Part shown: one piece after another, positions 8,463 to 17,460 of the stretch
Layout of the letters: each line of letters opens with the position of its first letter
Position numbering within the stretch: the first letter of the stretch is position 1
Source of the DNA: Faucicola sp902506225
Lineage (GTDB): Bacteria > Pseudomonadota > Gammaproteobacteria > Pseudomonadales > Moraxellaceae
Length of the DNA: 64,000 bases
Assembly: GCA_902506225.1 (NCBI GenBank)
Contig: LR733345.1
Span: forward strand, 620,001-684,000
Direction of reading: 5' to 3'
Notes under the pieces: model-generated
Told to the model about the DNA's origin: nothing
Database searches by the model: none
The model's input: only the letters and a program-made list of their open reading frames with translations
Program-made: the position numbers and the translations under genes

Positions 8463-10877
8463 TTAGCTTGCTTCTGCGATTAAAAGCTTGGGTGATTGTT
8501 GGCTGCTAATCGCTGTTTTGGGCAATCTAATGGTAAATGTCGTGCCTTCGCCAAGTTGTGATTGCACATGAATATCACCGTTATGCTGCTGCATGATTTG
8601 GGTCGAAATAGCAAGACCCAGTCCCGTACCTTCGCCTGCCGCTTTGGTGGTAAAGAACGGTTCAAAAATTTTGGCTTGGGTCTCAGCGCTCATTCCTGTG
8701 CCGTTATCCGCCACACTGATATACACATTGGCGGCATCTTCTGTGCTAGTAATGTGTAATGTAGGGTGCTGAGTTTTCCCCATCGCTTGTGCCGCGTTAT
8801 TAAATAGGTTTAGCAGCACTTGGTTAATCTGGGATGGGTTACAACTAACCGGTTCGATAGCAGTTAACTCAGTTATCACCTCTAAATGCTTGATATTGTT
8901 ACGGGCAATGACTAGGGAGTTTTTGATACAGTCGTTGATATCGACGGCTTTGATTTTGGCTTGGTCGATGCGAGAAAAATCACGTAAATTGACGACCAAT
9001 TCTGAGATTTGGCTTACCCCAAATTTGGCATCATCCACCAATCCATGCAAATCGTCACTCACCGCATCAGCGACCAATTCATCACTGCAAGCAATGGTTT
9101 GTTCAATCGTTTGATTGATGGTTACTGTATCAGTCGGCGACGCTTGCATCAGCTGTTTGAGCTGCTGGGTATGGTCAATCAATTCGTCATAGCGTACGAT
9201 ATTTTCATCAATCAACTCTAAGTTACTACCCACATAGCCCAATGGCGTGTTCACTTCGTGGGCAACGCCTGCGACCATTTGACCGATGGTTGCCATTTTC
9301 TCTGATTGTACCAACTGCACTTGAGAGGCTTTTAAATCTTTTAATGCTTGGTGTAAGTTTTCGGTACGCTCTGCCACTTGCTGCTCTAAGCGTTCATTGA
9401 CTTGTGCTAATGCGCCTTCGTTCTCGACCACCCGATCAACCAGCTGGTTCATCGAGTCAGTAATCACGCCAATTTCTTGAATGTTTGCCGGTGGCAGTTT
9501 GTGCTCACGCAGTGACAGATATTTTTTTTGTGCAATCAACTGACCGATTTCACGGACGTTACGAGCGACTTGGTGCAGCGGTACCGCCAAAATACGGTGG
9601 AAAATATAACCACTTAATAGCAGTACGGGTAAGAAACCCAATAGCATATACCATTGCAGCTGTTTACCTAACTGATTGGCAAATAACATCAGCTCTTGAT
9701 TAGGTTTGACGATGACCATTTTCCAATTGGTCATCGGCATGGCAAAAATAAACGCTGTGGAAGGGGTTTTGAGCAATAAATCGTTGTCTAAGCTGACTTG
9801 TTCGACAAAATGGGTGGCGTTGAGATTTTCATTTTGCCCGCTTTGGGTCATTAGCATGGCTGAAATGATGCGTGCTTCTGAGGGAGAGATTTTTTGTAGG
9901 TTGGTACTACTCACTAGCGTATTGGCCGTAAAATCAAATTTACCACCGTCTATTTTTTGCGCTTGTTTGATGATGTTGTCATTGATGTTGTCTAAGCTTT
10001 TGGCAATGGGGGCAAAATCAGGGTTTTGCTTGGCAAAACTACTGACATCCATCATTTCGCCTTGCGGGTTAGTAGCGGTCACTTGTTTGACTTGTGCTTC
10101 ATTGGGGAAAGTCAAAAAGTTGTTGTTCATGTCGACCAAAAACACATAACCGCCTGTTTTGCGCTGCCATTCTTTGACCATCGATTGCATACGGCCGAGC
10201 AGCACATCAAAACTCACCACCCCTTCAAAGCCATTGTTTTGCGCATTAAAAATCGCCTTGGCACAGGTCATGACGGGCTGTTTGGTCGCCGGGTGAATAT
10301 AAGCACGGCTCCACACACAATGGTCATGATTGGCATACACAGCAGGCACATACCACCAGTCACGGTAATAGGGCATGGCAAGTTGTGGTTGGGTTTTCTG
10401 GTTGGCTACCCGATTTGCGGTAAGTTTGCTTGGTGCTTGATAGCCAGGATTGATGGTTTGATATTGACTGGCAGATTGCATGACACCCTGCATGTCCCGT
10501 TGCCAAACGAACGCGGCTTCATCGACGTTAGGTTTGTACATCAAAGGGTCATACCACACACCGCCGCCGACAATGCCTTTATCCATATTTGCCATTAAAT
10601 TGCCAACACTGGTGTTGATGATATCGGCATTCTTGGGCAAACTGCCAGTCATACGGCTCGCTGTCACTGCCATGCCATCAATTTGACTCACACGCGACAA
10701 AATACCATTCACCGCCTCATTGCCAGTTTCAATGATAGTCTGAGAGGTCAGTTTGGCGACTTGAGGCTTGGCTTGCTGGTCAATGATCCAATACACCATC
10801 GCCAAAAAAACCAAAAAAACCAGCAATAATACGCATAAGAGGCGTGTGGTAAGGTTGGAAAAATTCATCATTGTCAC
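8463..10877 (-). CDS. Membrane sensor histidine kinase with periplasmic Cache domain
   Basis: 804 residues. TM1 is at about 10-31 (LLCVLLLVFLVFLAMVYWII). A large periplasmic double-Cache-like region follows (about 35-400; VGGGVWYDPLMYKP, DWWYVPAVYANHDHCVWSRAYIHP, FEGVVSFDVLL). TM2 is near 408-428, then HAMP and a coiled coil. The HisKA domain has the phospho-His motif GVAHEVNTPLGYV. The ATPase domain has an N box (LLNLFNNAAQAMG), VADNGTGMS and FFTTKAAGEGTGLGLAIS. Cache domains usually bind small metabolites such as organic acids or amino acids; the ligand here is unknown. No receiver is fused, and the double-REC gene follows. Confidence 0.93.
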   Translation of the reverse strand: MTMMNFSNLTTRLLCVLLLVFLVFLAMVYWIIDQQAKPQVAKLTSQTIIETGNEAVNGILSRVSQIDGMAVTASRMTGSLPKNADIINTSVGNLMANMDKGIVGGGVWYDPLMYKPNVDEAAFVWQRDMQGVMQSASQYQTINPGYQAPSKLTANRVANQKTQPQLAMPYYRDWWYVPAVYANHDHCVWSRAYIHPATKQPVMTCAKAIFNAQNNGFEGVVSFDVLLGRMQSMVKEWQRKTGGYVFLVDMNNNFLTFPNEAQVKQVTATNPQGEMMDVSSFAKQNPDFAPIAKSLDNINDNIIKQAQKIDGGKFDFTANTLVSSTNLQKISPSEARIISAMLMTQSGQNENLNATHFVEQVSLDNDLLLKTPSTAFIFAMPMTNWKMVIVKPNQELMLFANQLGKQLQWYMLLGFLPVLLLSGYIFHRILAVPLHQVARNVREIGQLIAQKKYLSLREHKLPPANIQEIGVITDSMNQLVDRVVENEGALAQVNERLEQQVAERTENLHQALKDLKASQVQLVQSEKMATIGQMVAGVAHEVNTPLGYVGSNLELIDENIVRYDELIDHTQQLKQLMQASPTDTVTINQTIEQTIACSDELVADAVSDDLHGLVDDAKFGVSQISELVVNLRDFSRIDQAKIKAVDINDCIKNSLVIARNNIKHLEVITELTAIEPVSCNPSQINQVLLNLFNNAAQAMGKTQHPTLHITSTEDAANVYISVADNGTGMSAETQAKIFEPFFTTKAAGEGTGLGLAISTQIMQQHNGDIHVQSQLGEGTTFTIRLPKTAISSQQSPKLLIAEAS

Positions 10878-11297
10878 TTATCTGTTGGCAAATTGATTGG
10901 CTAATTAAATGACCCGTTACATCGCTTAGCCGCAAGTAAAAAAGCTTATAACCTCTTAAAGCCGCCGCTAACGCAAAATAAAAACGATGGTTTATCTCAA
11001 TTTCCCAAATTGCGTCATCCTGTTGAGAAAATCGATTGCACCATCGTCGGTGGCGGTAGTTTAGTGAGGTTATATGACAAAATGATGAATTATACCGATA
11101 GAAGGTAATGAGGCAATCTATAGCAATTTTTGACGGGCATATTTTTAAGTTATTAAACTTAAGTTGTATAAAAATTCGGATGAACTGTAGAAAATGTTAA
11201 GAATGGATTGTTTGATATGGTTGACATGAGGGACATGAAAAAAGCCCTCAATGCTGTTGAGGGCTTTACAGTAGTTATGATATAGATTAACTGTATA
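10878..11297. other. Gap between the kinase gene and the roadblock gene
   Basis: 420 bases. It contains the minus-strand terminator of the roadblock gene (11238-11267) and presumably the promoter of the kinase gene. An imperfect long inverted repeat lies at 10984-11047: ACGATGG and CCATCGT outside, CTCAA and TTGAG inside. Nothing else was recognised. Confidence 0.5.
11238..11267 (-). terminator. Terminator after the roadblock/LC7 gene
   Basis: Read on the minus strand, AAAGCCCTCAA pairs with TTGAGGGCTTT and is followed by a T run. It separates the GTPase/roadblock unit from the kinase/receiver unit. Confidence 0.85.
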
Positions 11298-11741
11298 TTA
11301 ATGAAATTCTTTATCGAGCTCTATCAAACGGTTAATCGCTTTATTCATACCGTGCATGATTTGACCGAGCAAGACTTGTTGTTTGGTCACCACAATCACA
11401 ATCATCGGTTGGAACTGACTAGGCACCGCGCTAATCATAATTTTACCGTTTTCGGCATCTAGTATAACTGAGCGACAGCCAGTAAGCTGCGCTTCGGCGG
11501 TCAATGCCTGTACCAATGCCAAGATTGAGCTGCCGACCGCGGATAATTTGCCGCCATCATAGGTTTTTTGAAAAATTGAATTGACTTCAAAGCCATCGGT
11601 TGATGACAACAACACCCCTTCAATGCCACTCGTGGTATGAATGAGTTCGTGTAATACTTCATTAGATAGGGCAATAAATTGCTCACTGGGTTTAATGCGG
11701 CTTTCCATTTGAAACAATTGATCATTCATATTGGTATCCAA
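11298..11741 (-). CDS. Roadblock/LC7 domain protein (MglB-like)
   Basis: A 147-residue single-domain protein. The roadblock fold spans about 18-135, with IEGVLLSSTDGFEVNSIF, a central GGKLSAVGSSILALVQALTAEA helix, and GCRSVILDAENGKIMISAVP. Bacterial roadblock proteins such as MglB commonly act as GTPase-activating partners of small Ras-like GTPases. Here it lies 132 bases downstream of an MglA-type GTPase gene on the same strand, which supports that pairing. The role in the cell (polarity, pili, adhesion) is not shown by the sequence. Confidence 0.88.
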   Translation of the reverse strand: MDTNMNDQLFQMESRIKPSEQFIALSNEVLHELIHTTSGIEGVLLSSTDGFEVNSIFQKTYDGGKLSAVGSSILALVQALTAEAQLTGCRSVILDAENGKIMISAVPSQFQPMIVIVVTKQQVLLGQIMHGMNKAINRLIELDKEFH

Positions 11742-11873
11742 ATATTTACTAGCGTAACGGGTTTAAAATTGCTGTCGAGTTTTTCAGTCGCTGCGCTCAA
11801 GATCTAAGTCAAATGGCTGCGTTCACCTAATCACTCGTTAACGTAAGCCATATACCGTAATTCAATCATGCGC

Positions 11874-12404
11874 TTACTGCGCTGTCAATTCAAGTGAGGC
11901 AATAATGGTATCGACCAGTAACAGCACATCTTCTCTTTTTCGCATATCCACTGGGAAAATAGGCAGATTCTTGCTATTGGCAGTCAACCAGTCATGATAA
12001 ATGCCAAAGTCGCGCTCAGGCATTTTATCAACTTGGCTGATACCCACGACGATGCGACCCGTATAAATTTTACTAAACGTCTGTAAATAATTTGCCAAAT
12101 CTGCCACAGGGTCTTGGGCGGCATGGTCAATCAAAATAATGACCCCCATCGCCCCTTGCGACAAAATCGGCCAAATAAAGTTAAAGCGTTCCTGACCAGG
12201 TGTGCCATATAGACCGATATTGATGCCACCTTCTAGCACCAATTCACCGTAATCCATACCCACCGTAGTCAATGCCTTGGTGTTGACATGAAGGTCGGTG
12301 TTTTTTACTTCAGTCGACACCACAGGGATATCCGATAAGCTTGCGATGGCTTGGGTTTTTCCCGCACCCATAGGTCCGCTAAAAACAATTTTCAGACGTT
12401 GCAT
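11874..12404 (-). CDS. Small Ras-like GTPase (MglA/COG2229 type)
   Basis: 176 residues. The P-loop is GPMGAGKT (10-17), a switch-I-like segment TTVGMDYGE follows, and switch II is YGTPGQERF. The usual NKxD base-specificity motif is SQVDK, as in several COG2229 proteins. The family includes MglA, which sets cell polarity through roadblock partners. The adjacent MglB-like gene supports a GTPase/GAP pair. An orphan prokaryotic GTPase without a motility role is possible. It has no membrane anchor. Confidence 0.9.
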   Translation of the reverse strand: MQRLKIVFSGPMGAGKTQAIASLSDIPVVSTEVKNTDLHVNTKALTTVGMDYGELVLEGGINIGLYGTPGQERFNFIWPILSQGAMGVIILIDHAAQDPVADLANYLQTFSKIYTGRIVVGISQVDKMPERDFGIYHDWLTANSKNLPIFPVDMRKREDVLLLVDTIIASLELTAQ

Positions 12405-12553
12405 GTAGAAAGCCTTACACTTATTGCATTAATGTAAATACAATATTAGGAAAAAAATTGCGTTAGTATCATACACGAAACCACGCTGTTAACTAAAAAA
12501 ATTAATGAATCCCTGATAATACAATCAAATTATCAGTCATTTCAATGAAAGAT

Positions 12554-14179
12554 TTACAATCCCAAGCGTCGACGTAGACGTCCTAAAAACCCTATCATGC
12601 TATTGTTGCCAGTTTCTTGTGTGGGCGGGGTTGAACCTTGTGACGATGTAGCACTCGCTGAGATAGGTTCAGGCTCTATGGTACTATTATTCCAAGTACT
12701 ATTGTGGGTAGTTGAAATACTGGGCAAGGTATTGGCTGACAATTCTGCCATAGCACGGCGGCTAAGGATTTCATCAAGTTTTGATTGGGGTTTGGCAGGC
12801 GCGGGTGGCTGATGTTGTGTTTGGGCTGACTCAGGTAGGTTCACAGGCGCCGTGGGTGGTACCGTAGCAGATGCAGCAGGTTGTTCAACAAAAGCAGGTT
12901 GCACACTGGGCGTAATTAGCTGCGGCTCAGTTTGGGTGCTTTCAGCTACTGTCATTTGAGCGGGTGACATTTTTGGCAGTGATGTTTCTGCTGGCGACAT
13001 GGATGGAGTCACTGGCTGGCTAATCGTTTTATTATTGAGCTGAGCGATAGTTTGCTGATAGACCGAAGCAGGCAACGCACCTGCGACAAATAAGCCAATC
13101 AGTGTTTTTTTGACTTGGGGTAGCGAACATTGACTGCGTGCTACCAATTCATCAATTGTTAACGAACGGGCTTCTAGTACACATTGGATTTTAAGATGGT
13201 CATGTTGGTCGGCATCATGGATGGGTTTGACCCAACTGTCTATATGGTAGTTGATGTGCGAATCTAGCAAACCTTCAAATTTTTGACCATGTGTGCTAGC
13301 CAAGTCCCATAGCCATTGCACCAAATTTGTAGCAGTTTTGACATCTAGCTCACTCGCAGCCACATCATCGGCAAGCGAGATAATCCAAGGCTGATTGCAC
13401 GAGATGTACTCAGACACCTCCCAAACCCGTTGCTGTTTTGGATTGATATAGGCAAATAAGGTGCCAGCAGGGCTTTTGATACTCAGCACTTCATTATGGC
13501 GCTGGGCAATCTGACTAAAAATTTTGGCAAATCCGATTAAATACTCATCATTGACAGTGCCATTAGCGGTGGTTGATGCCGCCATCGACTGGCCAGATTC
13601 GGCAAGTTGAGTAGGCGCATTGTGAGTATGACTAGTTGTAACAACTGAAGCTTGCGCAGACTGTGCAACACCAGATGATGGATTGGCAATTTGAGCAGGC
13701 GGATTTAAAGCTACGCGCTGGTTGGTTATAGTGTCTGTATCTGTCGCTGATTGAGAAGCGTCAACGGCATCAGCAGTGACTTTAGCGGCAGTGGATGCCT
13801 TATTGCTGACAGACACACCAGAAAAAAACGGCAATTGTGAAAACAACCACTCACTGAGCGGCTCTAAATCTTTGAGCGGCAACACCAATAAATCTTGCGA
13901 TAAATAGCCGTTTTCCGTCTCACTACGAGCGGTATAAATAGTGGCTGTATTGGGTTTGCTACTAATTAACTTTTGAACGCTTTCAGCATGACGAAAATCA
14001 TGATTGACCATGAATAAATCAATTTGCTGATTGTTCGCTGATACCCATTCAAGGTCTGCTTCGAGTCTAAGCAAGATGCGTAAATACCCTTTTAGCATCA
14101 CTTGGTCGCCAGGCTTGATGCCAACCAAAGCAATCCGCATCACTTTTTTTAGACGATCTGAGGCAGACGTGACATTCAT
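12554..14179 (-). CDS. Large protein with pseudo-receiver-like N-terminus and Pro/Thr/Gln-rich linkers
   Basis: 541 residues, not recognised with a specific name. Residues about 13-117 (MRIALVGIKPGDQVMLKGYLRILLRL ... IDLFMVNHDF ... LVLPLKDLEPL) look like a degenerate receiver fold. Residues 120-200 and 375-510 are low-complexity Ala/Thr/Gln/Pro/Ser linkers. Between them lies a conserved-looking domain (about 203-370) ending in a helix-turn-helix-like stretch (LTIDELVARSQCSLPQVKKTLIGLFVAGALP). The C-terminus is short and basic (GFLGRLRRRLGL). It lies immediately upstream of the GTPase and roadblock genes on the same strand, so it is probably an effector or scaffold of that system. That is inference from position only. 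Confidence 0.75.
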   Translation of the reverse strand: MNVTSASDRLKKVMRIALVGIKPGDQVMLKGYLRILLRLEADLEWVSANNQQIDLFMVNHDFRHAESVQKLISSKPNTATIYTARSETENGYLSQDLLVLPLKDLEPLSEWLFSQLPFFSGVSVSNKASTAAKVTADAVDASQSATDTDTITNQRVALNPPAQIANPSSGVAQSAQASVVTTSHTHNAPTQLAESGQSMAASTTANGTVNDEYLIGFAKIFSQIAQRHNEVLSIKSPAGTLFAYINPKQQRVWEVSEYISCNQPWIISLADDVAASELDVKTATNLVQWLWDLASTHGQKFEGLLDSHINYHIDSWVKPIHDADQHDHLKIQCVLEARSLTIDELVARSQCSLPQVKKTLIGLFVAGALPASVYQQTIAQLNNKTISQPVTPSMSPAETSLPKMSPAQMTVAESTQTEPQLITPSVQPAFVEQPAASATVPPTAPVNLPESAQTQHQPPAPAKPQSKLDEILSRRAMAELSANTLPSISTTHNSTWNNSTIEPEPISASATSSQGSTPPTQETGNNSMIGFLGRLRRRLGL

Positions 14180-14527
14180 TCAGTAAACTCTCCAAAAGCT
14201 AGCGAATTGATCTTTTACACAACTAAAATGCCATCAAGTATCCTTGCAATAAGTTAACGTAACCTTGGTGAAATGGATACGTTAAGTGGCTATTATTATT
14301 GCAATTTTTGATGATGTAGCAAATAAATGTCGTCTAAAACTAGCGGGTTATCTAGTGGACTATCTAGCGGGATATAAAGTTGAGATTTTAGCAATATTCC
14401 TATGATTAAGGTAGGTTACATATCTATTATTTATGCCTTTCATACCAATTCTGACAGCGCACAAAAATAACACAAAAAAAAACGCTTTTATCCTTGGATT
14501 GGTCTTATTGATAGGCAAACAATCGTT
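14180..14527. other. Gap between the pseudo-receiver gene and the DUF4230 gene
   Basis: 348 AT-rich bases. It contains three tandem 12-bp units (CTAGCGGGTTAT, CTAGTGGACTAT, CTAGCGGGATAT) at 14340-14375 and presumably the promoter of the 12554-14179 gene. No gene was found. Confidence 0.5.
14340..14375. repeat. Three 12-bp tandem repeats
   Basis: Units CTAGCGGGTTAT, CTAGTGGACTAT and CTAGCGGGATAT follow without gaps in the region upstream of the pseudo-receiver gene. Confidence 0.8.
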
Positions 14528-15232
14528 TTAACGGCAATTGTTAGCAGGCGCGGTGACTTTCACATTCACTTGTACATTTGCCAGTGCAAATAGCGATTGT
14601 ACTTGCTTTTGGGCATTATCATTGGCAGTTTGTAGAATGCCCGAGCGGCAAGCGGATGTCAGCACTTGGTTTTTGCCAGCCACTTGGGCTTGGTTAAATA
14701 TTTGCGGGTCGGCTTGCATCATGCCAAATACCCCTGTTTGAATATCATACACTTCAATGTTATCTAAATAACTATCCAAAATCTGCGCAGCGGGCAAGGT
14801 GATACTGACATGGCTACCGTCTGGGGTCACTTGTACATCAGTGGGTTTTAGTTGATTTAAGTCAATGCCCGCGGTCACCCGTCCATGAGCGACAAACAGC
14901 CCCTTTTGCTCATCTTGCCACAGGGCGTACCAATTGCCCTCTTTTTGGCTGGTGATGACGGTATCGACATTATATGCCACGGTTTGTAGTCGATTGAGGC
15001 TTTGAATCTTAGTGACCACCCCTTCGCGGGTTAAAACCTCAACTTTTTTAGGCGTATTTGCTTGTTGCCACTGCAAAAATAGCCAACCCGCCACCGCAAT
15101 CACCGTCAGCAAAAATAAACTCACCCAAAAAGAAACCGGCTTTTTGTTACCCGATGCGGGCGGTTCTGGCAAGTTTGTAGTCGGTTTTGCCTGAGACGAT
15201 GGCGTGGAAGACGAAGTGGGGAGTTGGGTCAT
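14528..15232 (-). CDS. DUF4230 domain membrane-anchored protein
   Basis: 234 residues. A Ser/Thr/Pro-rich cytoplasmic tail (1-30) is followed by one transmembrane segment (about 34-53, FWVSLFLLTVIAVAGWLFLQW) and a periplasmic DUF4230 domain. Domain features are VVTKIQSLNRLQTVAYNVDTVIT, GRVTAGIDL, VSITLPAAQILDSYLDN and a C-terminal Cys-containing end. The two Cys residues (SACRSG and NNCR) could form a disulphide. Function is unknown. It is divergent from proS. Confidence 0.8.
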   Translation of the reverse strand: MTQLPTSSSTPSSQAKPTTNLPEPPASGNKKPVSFWVSLFLLTVIAVAGWLFLQWQQANTPKKVEVLTREGVVTKIQSLNRLQTVAYNVDTVITSQKEGNWYALWQDEQKGLFVAHGRVTAGIDLNQLKPTDVQVTPDGSHVSITLPAAQILDSYLDNIEVYDIQTGVFGMMQADPQIFNQAQVAGKNQVLTSACRSGILQTANDNAQKQVQSLFALANVQVNVKVTAPANNCR

Positions 15233-15536
15233 ATAGCCATTCCTAATCGTTTATCTAATAGTGGTAGTGGATACTATTTTGTATGGTTATGACTTGCCAT
15301 AATTTCAATGTGGCTAGTTTAAATAGCCAATGGGTATGACCAAATTGTCATAATTATTGTCATAATTTATAAAAATGCTAAAACCAAAAATGCTAAGGCC
15401 AAAAATACTGCATCGACTTGGTAAAAATTAAAAAAACTATTGCGCCACCCAGTGGCATAAAATAAGATAATCGGTTTACCAAATAGTCTATCCATTCTCG
15501 TTTTTCTTATTTCAAGCCGTACAAACAAGGTGTGCC
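15233..15536. other. Divergent promoter region, DUF4230 gene / proS
   Basis: 304 AT-rich bases carrying the promoters of two divergent genes. No T-box or other riboswitch-like structure was recognised ahead of proS. Confidence 0.45.
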
Positions 15537-17309
15537 ATGCGAGCCAGTCAATTTACTTTTGCAACGTTAAAAGAAACCCCAAGTGATGCCGATATCATCT
15601 CCAGCCAATTAATGCTCCGTGCAGGGATGATTCGTAAATCTGCGTCGGGTCTCTACACGTGGCTACCGATGGGTCTAAAAACCTTAAAAAAAGTTAAAAA
15701 AATCATCCGTGAAGAGATGGATGCCATCAACTGCCAAGAGCTGCTAATGCCTGTGGTGCAATCGGCCGAGCTTTGGCAAGAATCAGGTCGTTGGGAAGCC
15801 TATGGTCCTGAGCTGCTGCGGTTTAAAGACCGTCACCAACGCGACTTTGTGTTAGGTCCAACGCATGAAGAAGTGATTACCGATATCGCGCGTAACTTGC
15901 TAAAAAGCTATAAACAGCTCCCTGTGAGCTACTACCAAGTACAAACCAAATTTCGTGACGAAATTCGCCCACGCTTTGGGGTCATGCGTTCACGTGAATT
16001 TATCATGAAAGATGCCTATTCGTTTCATATCGACCAACCCTCACTACAGCGCACCTATGATGATATGTACCGCGCTTATCATAATATCTTTACCCGTCTT
16101 GGGTTAGATTTTCGTGCGGTGCAAGCCGATACTGGCTCGATTGGGGGCTTTGCGTCGCATGAGTTTCAAGTCCTCGCTGGCAGTGGTGAAGACGATATCG
16201 TATTTTCAGACAGCTCAGCTTATGCGGCCAATATTGAGCTTGCTGAAGCGGTGGCGGTCGGTGAACGTGCTGCCCCAACGCAGGACAAAGCCGATGTCAG
16301 CACGCCCAATATGCCAACCTGTGAGCAAGTGGCTCAGCATTTAGGCTTGCCATTGTCACAGACGGTGAAAACTTTAATCGTCGAAGGTGAACCCACCGAA
16401 GAAGGTAAAGTTCCCTTAGTCGCGTTAGTGTTACGGGGCGATCATACTCTAAATGAAATCAAAGCGGAAAAATTGGCGCAAGTCAAAGCCCCACTCACCA
16501 TGGCGAGCGAAGAGGCGATGCAAGCAGCGGGGCTGCACAAAGGGTATATCGGGGTGTTTGATTTGAACATGCCAGTGATTGTAGATCGTGCTGCTGCGGT
16601 GTTATCAGATTTTGTTAGCGGTGCTAACAAGCCAGATTTTCATACCACAGGCGTCAACTGGGAGCGTGATGCGTCCATCACCGAAATCGCCGATATCCGC
16701 AACGTGGTAGCAGGCGACCCAAGCCCAGATGGACAAGGTACCTTACAAATCCGCCGCGGTATCGAAGTTGGTCATATCTTCCAATTGGGTGACAAATACA
16801 CCAAAGCATTCAACTGTGCGGTGATGGGCGAGCAGGGCAAACCTGTCATTACTATGATGGGCTGTTATGGTATCGGCGTGACCCGTATCGTCGCCGCCGC
16901 CATTGAACAAAACCACGATGACAATGGTATCATTTGGAAAACCAGTAGCACAGGTGAGAGCCTTGCGCCATTCACTGTGGCGATTGTACCGATGATTAAA
17001 GGCAAAATGAAAGATGCTCTAGACCCAGCGAAAGGGGACAAAGCAATGCAGCTTGCCGAAGCGCTTTACACTGAGCTAAAAGCCCAAGGTGTGGATGTGC
17101 TACTTGATGACCGAGACGAGCGTGCGGGGGTAAAATTCGCCGATTTAGAGCTCGTTGGCATTCCCCATCGTATCGTTATCTCAGAGAAAAATATCAGTGA
17201 AACAGGCGAGGTGAAATACGAATATGTCAATCGCCAAGACGGTGAAAAACAATTACTCACTGCCGAGGAATTAACCCAACTGTTTAAAGACAATCAATTG
17301 ATTGGCTAA
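15537..17309 (+). CDS. proS: Prolyl-tRNA synthetase ProS
   Basis: A class II synthetase that charges tRNA-Pro. At 590 residues it is the bacterial type with an inserted YbaK-like editing domain (about 225-405: PNMPTCEQVAQHLGLPLSQTVKTLIVEG). Catalytic motifs are RKSASGLYTWLPMGLKTLKKV, FRDEIRPRFGVMRSREFIMKDAYSFH (motif 2) and GCYGIGVTRIVAAAIEQNHD (motif 3). A C-terminal anticodon-binding domain carries VDVLLDDRDERAGVKFAD LELVG. The ATG follows a modest ribosome site. It is ended by the terminator at 17390-17424. Confidence 0.97.
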   Translation: MRASQFTFATLKETPSDADIISSQLMLRAGMIRKSASGLYTWLPMGLKTLKKVKKIIREEMDAINCQELLMPVVQSAELWQESGRWEAYGPELLRFKDRHQRDFVLGPTHEEVITDIARNLLKSYKQLPVSYYQVQTKFRDEIRPRFGVMRSREFIMKDAYSFHIDQPSLQRTYDDMYRAYHNIFTRLGLDFRAVQADTGSIGGFASHEFQVLAGSGEDDIVFSDSSAYAANIELAEAVAVGERAAPTQDKADVSTPNMPTCEQVAQHLGLPLSQTVKTLIVEGEPTEEGKVPLVALVLRGDHTLNEIKAEKLAQVKAPLTMASEEAMQAAGLHKGYIGVFDLNMPVIVDRAAAVLSDFVSGANKPDFHTTGVNWERDASITEIADIRNVVAGDPSPDGQGTLQIRRGIEVGHIFQLGDKYTKAFNCAVMGEQGKPVITMMGCYGIGVTRIVAAAIEQNHDDNGIIWKTSSTGESLAPFTVAIVPMIKGKMKDALDPAKGDKAMQLAEALYTELKAQGVDVLLDDRDERAGVKFADLELVGIPHRIVISEKNISETGEVKYEYVNRQDGEKQLLTAEELTQLFKDNQLIG

Positions 17310-17389
17310 CACAACAACTTACCGCTACAAACGGTGAGGTTTGATAGATGATTTGAGTCGAATATTTACACGTTTTGTATGGTATGGAA

Positions 17390-17424
17390 AAACTGACAGT
17401 GCTAAGATGGGCTGTCAGTTTTTT
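17390..17424 (+). terminator. Terminator between proS and prc
   Basis: AAACTGACAG (17390-17399) pairs with CTGTCAGTTT (17412-17421), followed by Ts. Confidence 0.85.
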
Positions 17425-17460
17425 CTGTTTATCGCTTCATTAAATAGAGTAAGGAAAGTC

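Noticed and set aside
17341..17460. 40-residue N-terminal extension of Prc
   Set aside because: It would start at TTG before the proS terminator; the signal peptide and ribosome site fit the ATG at 17461.
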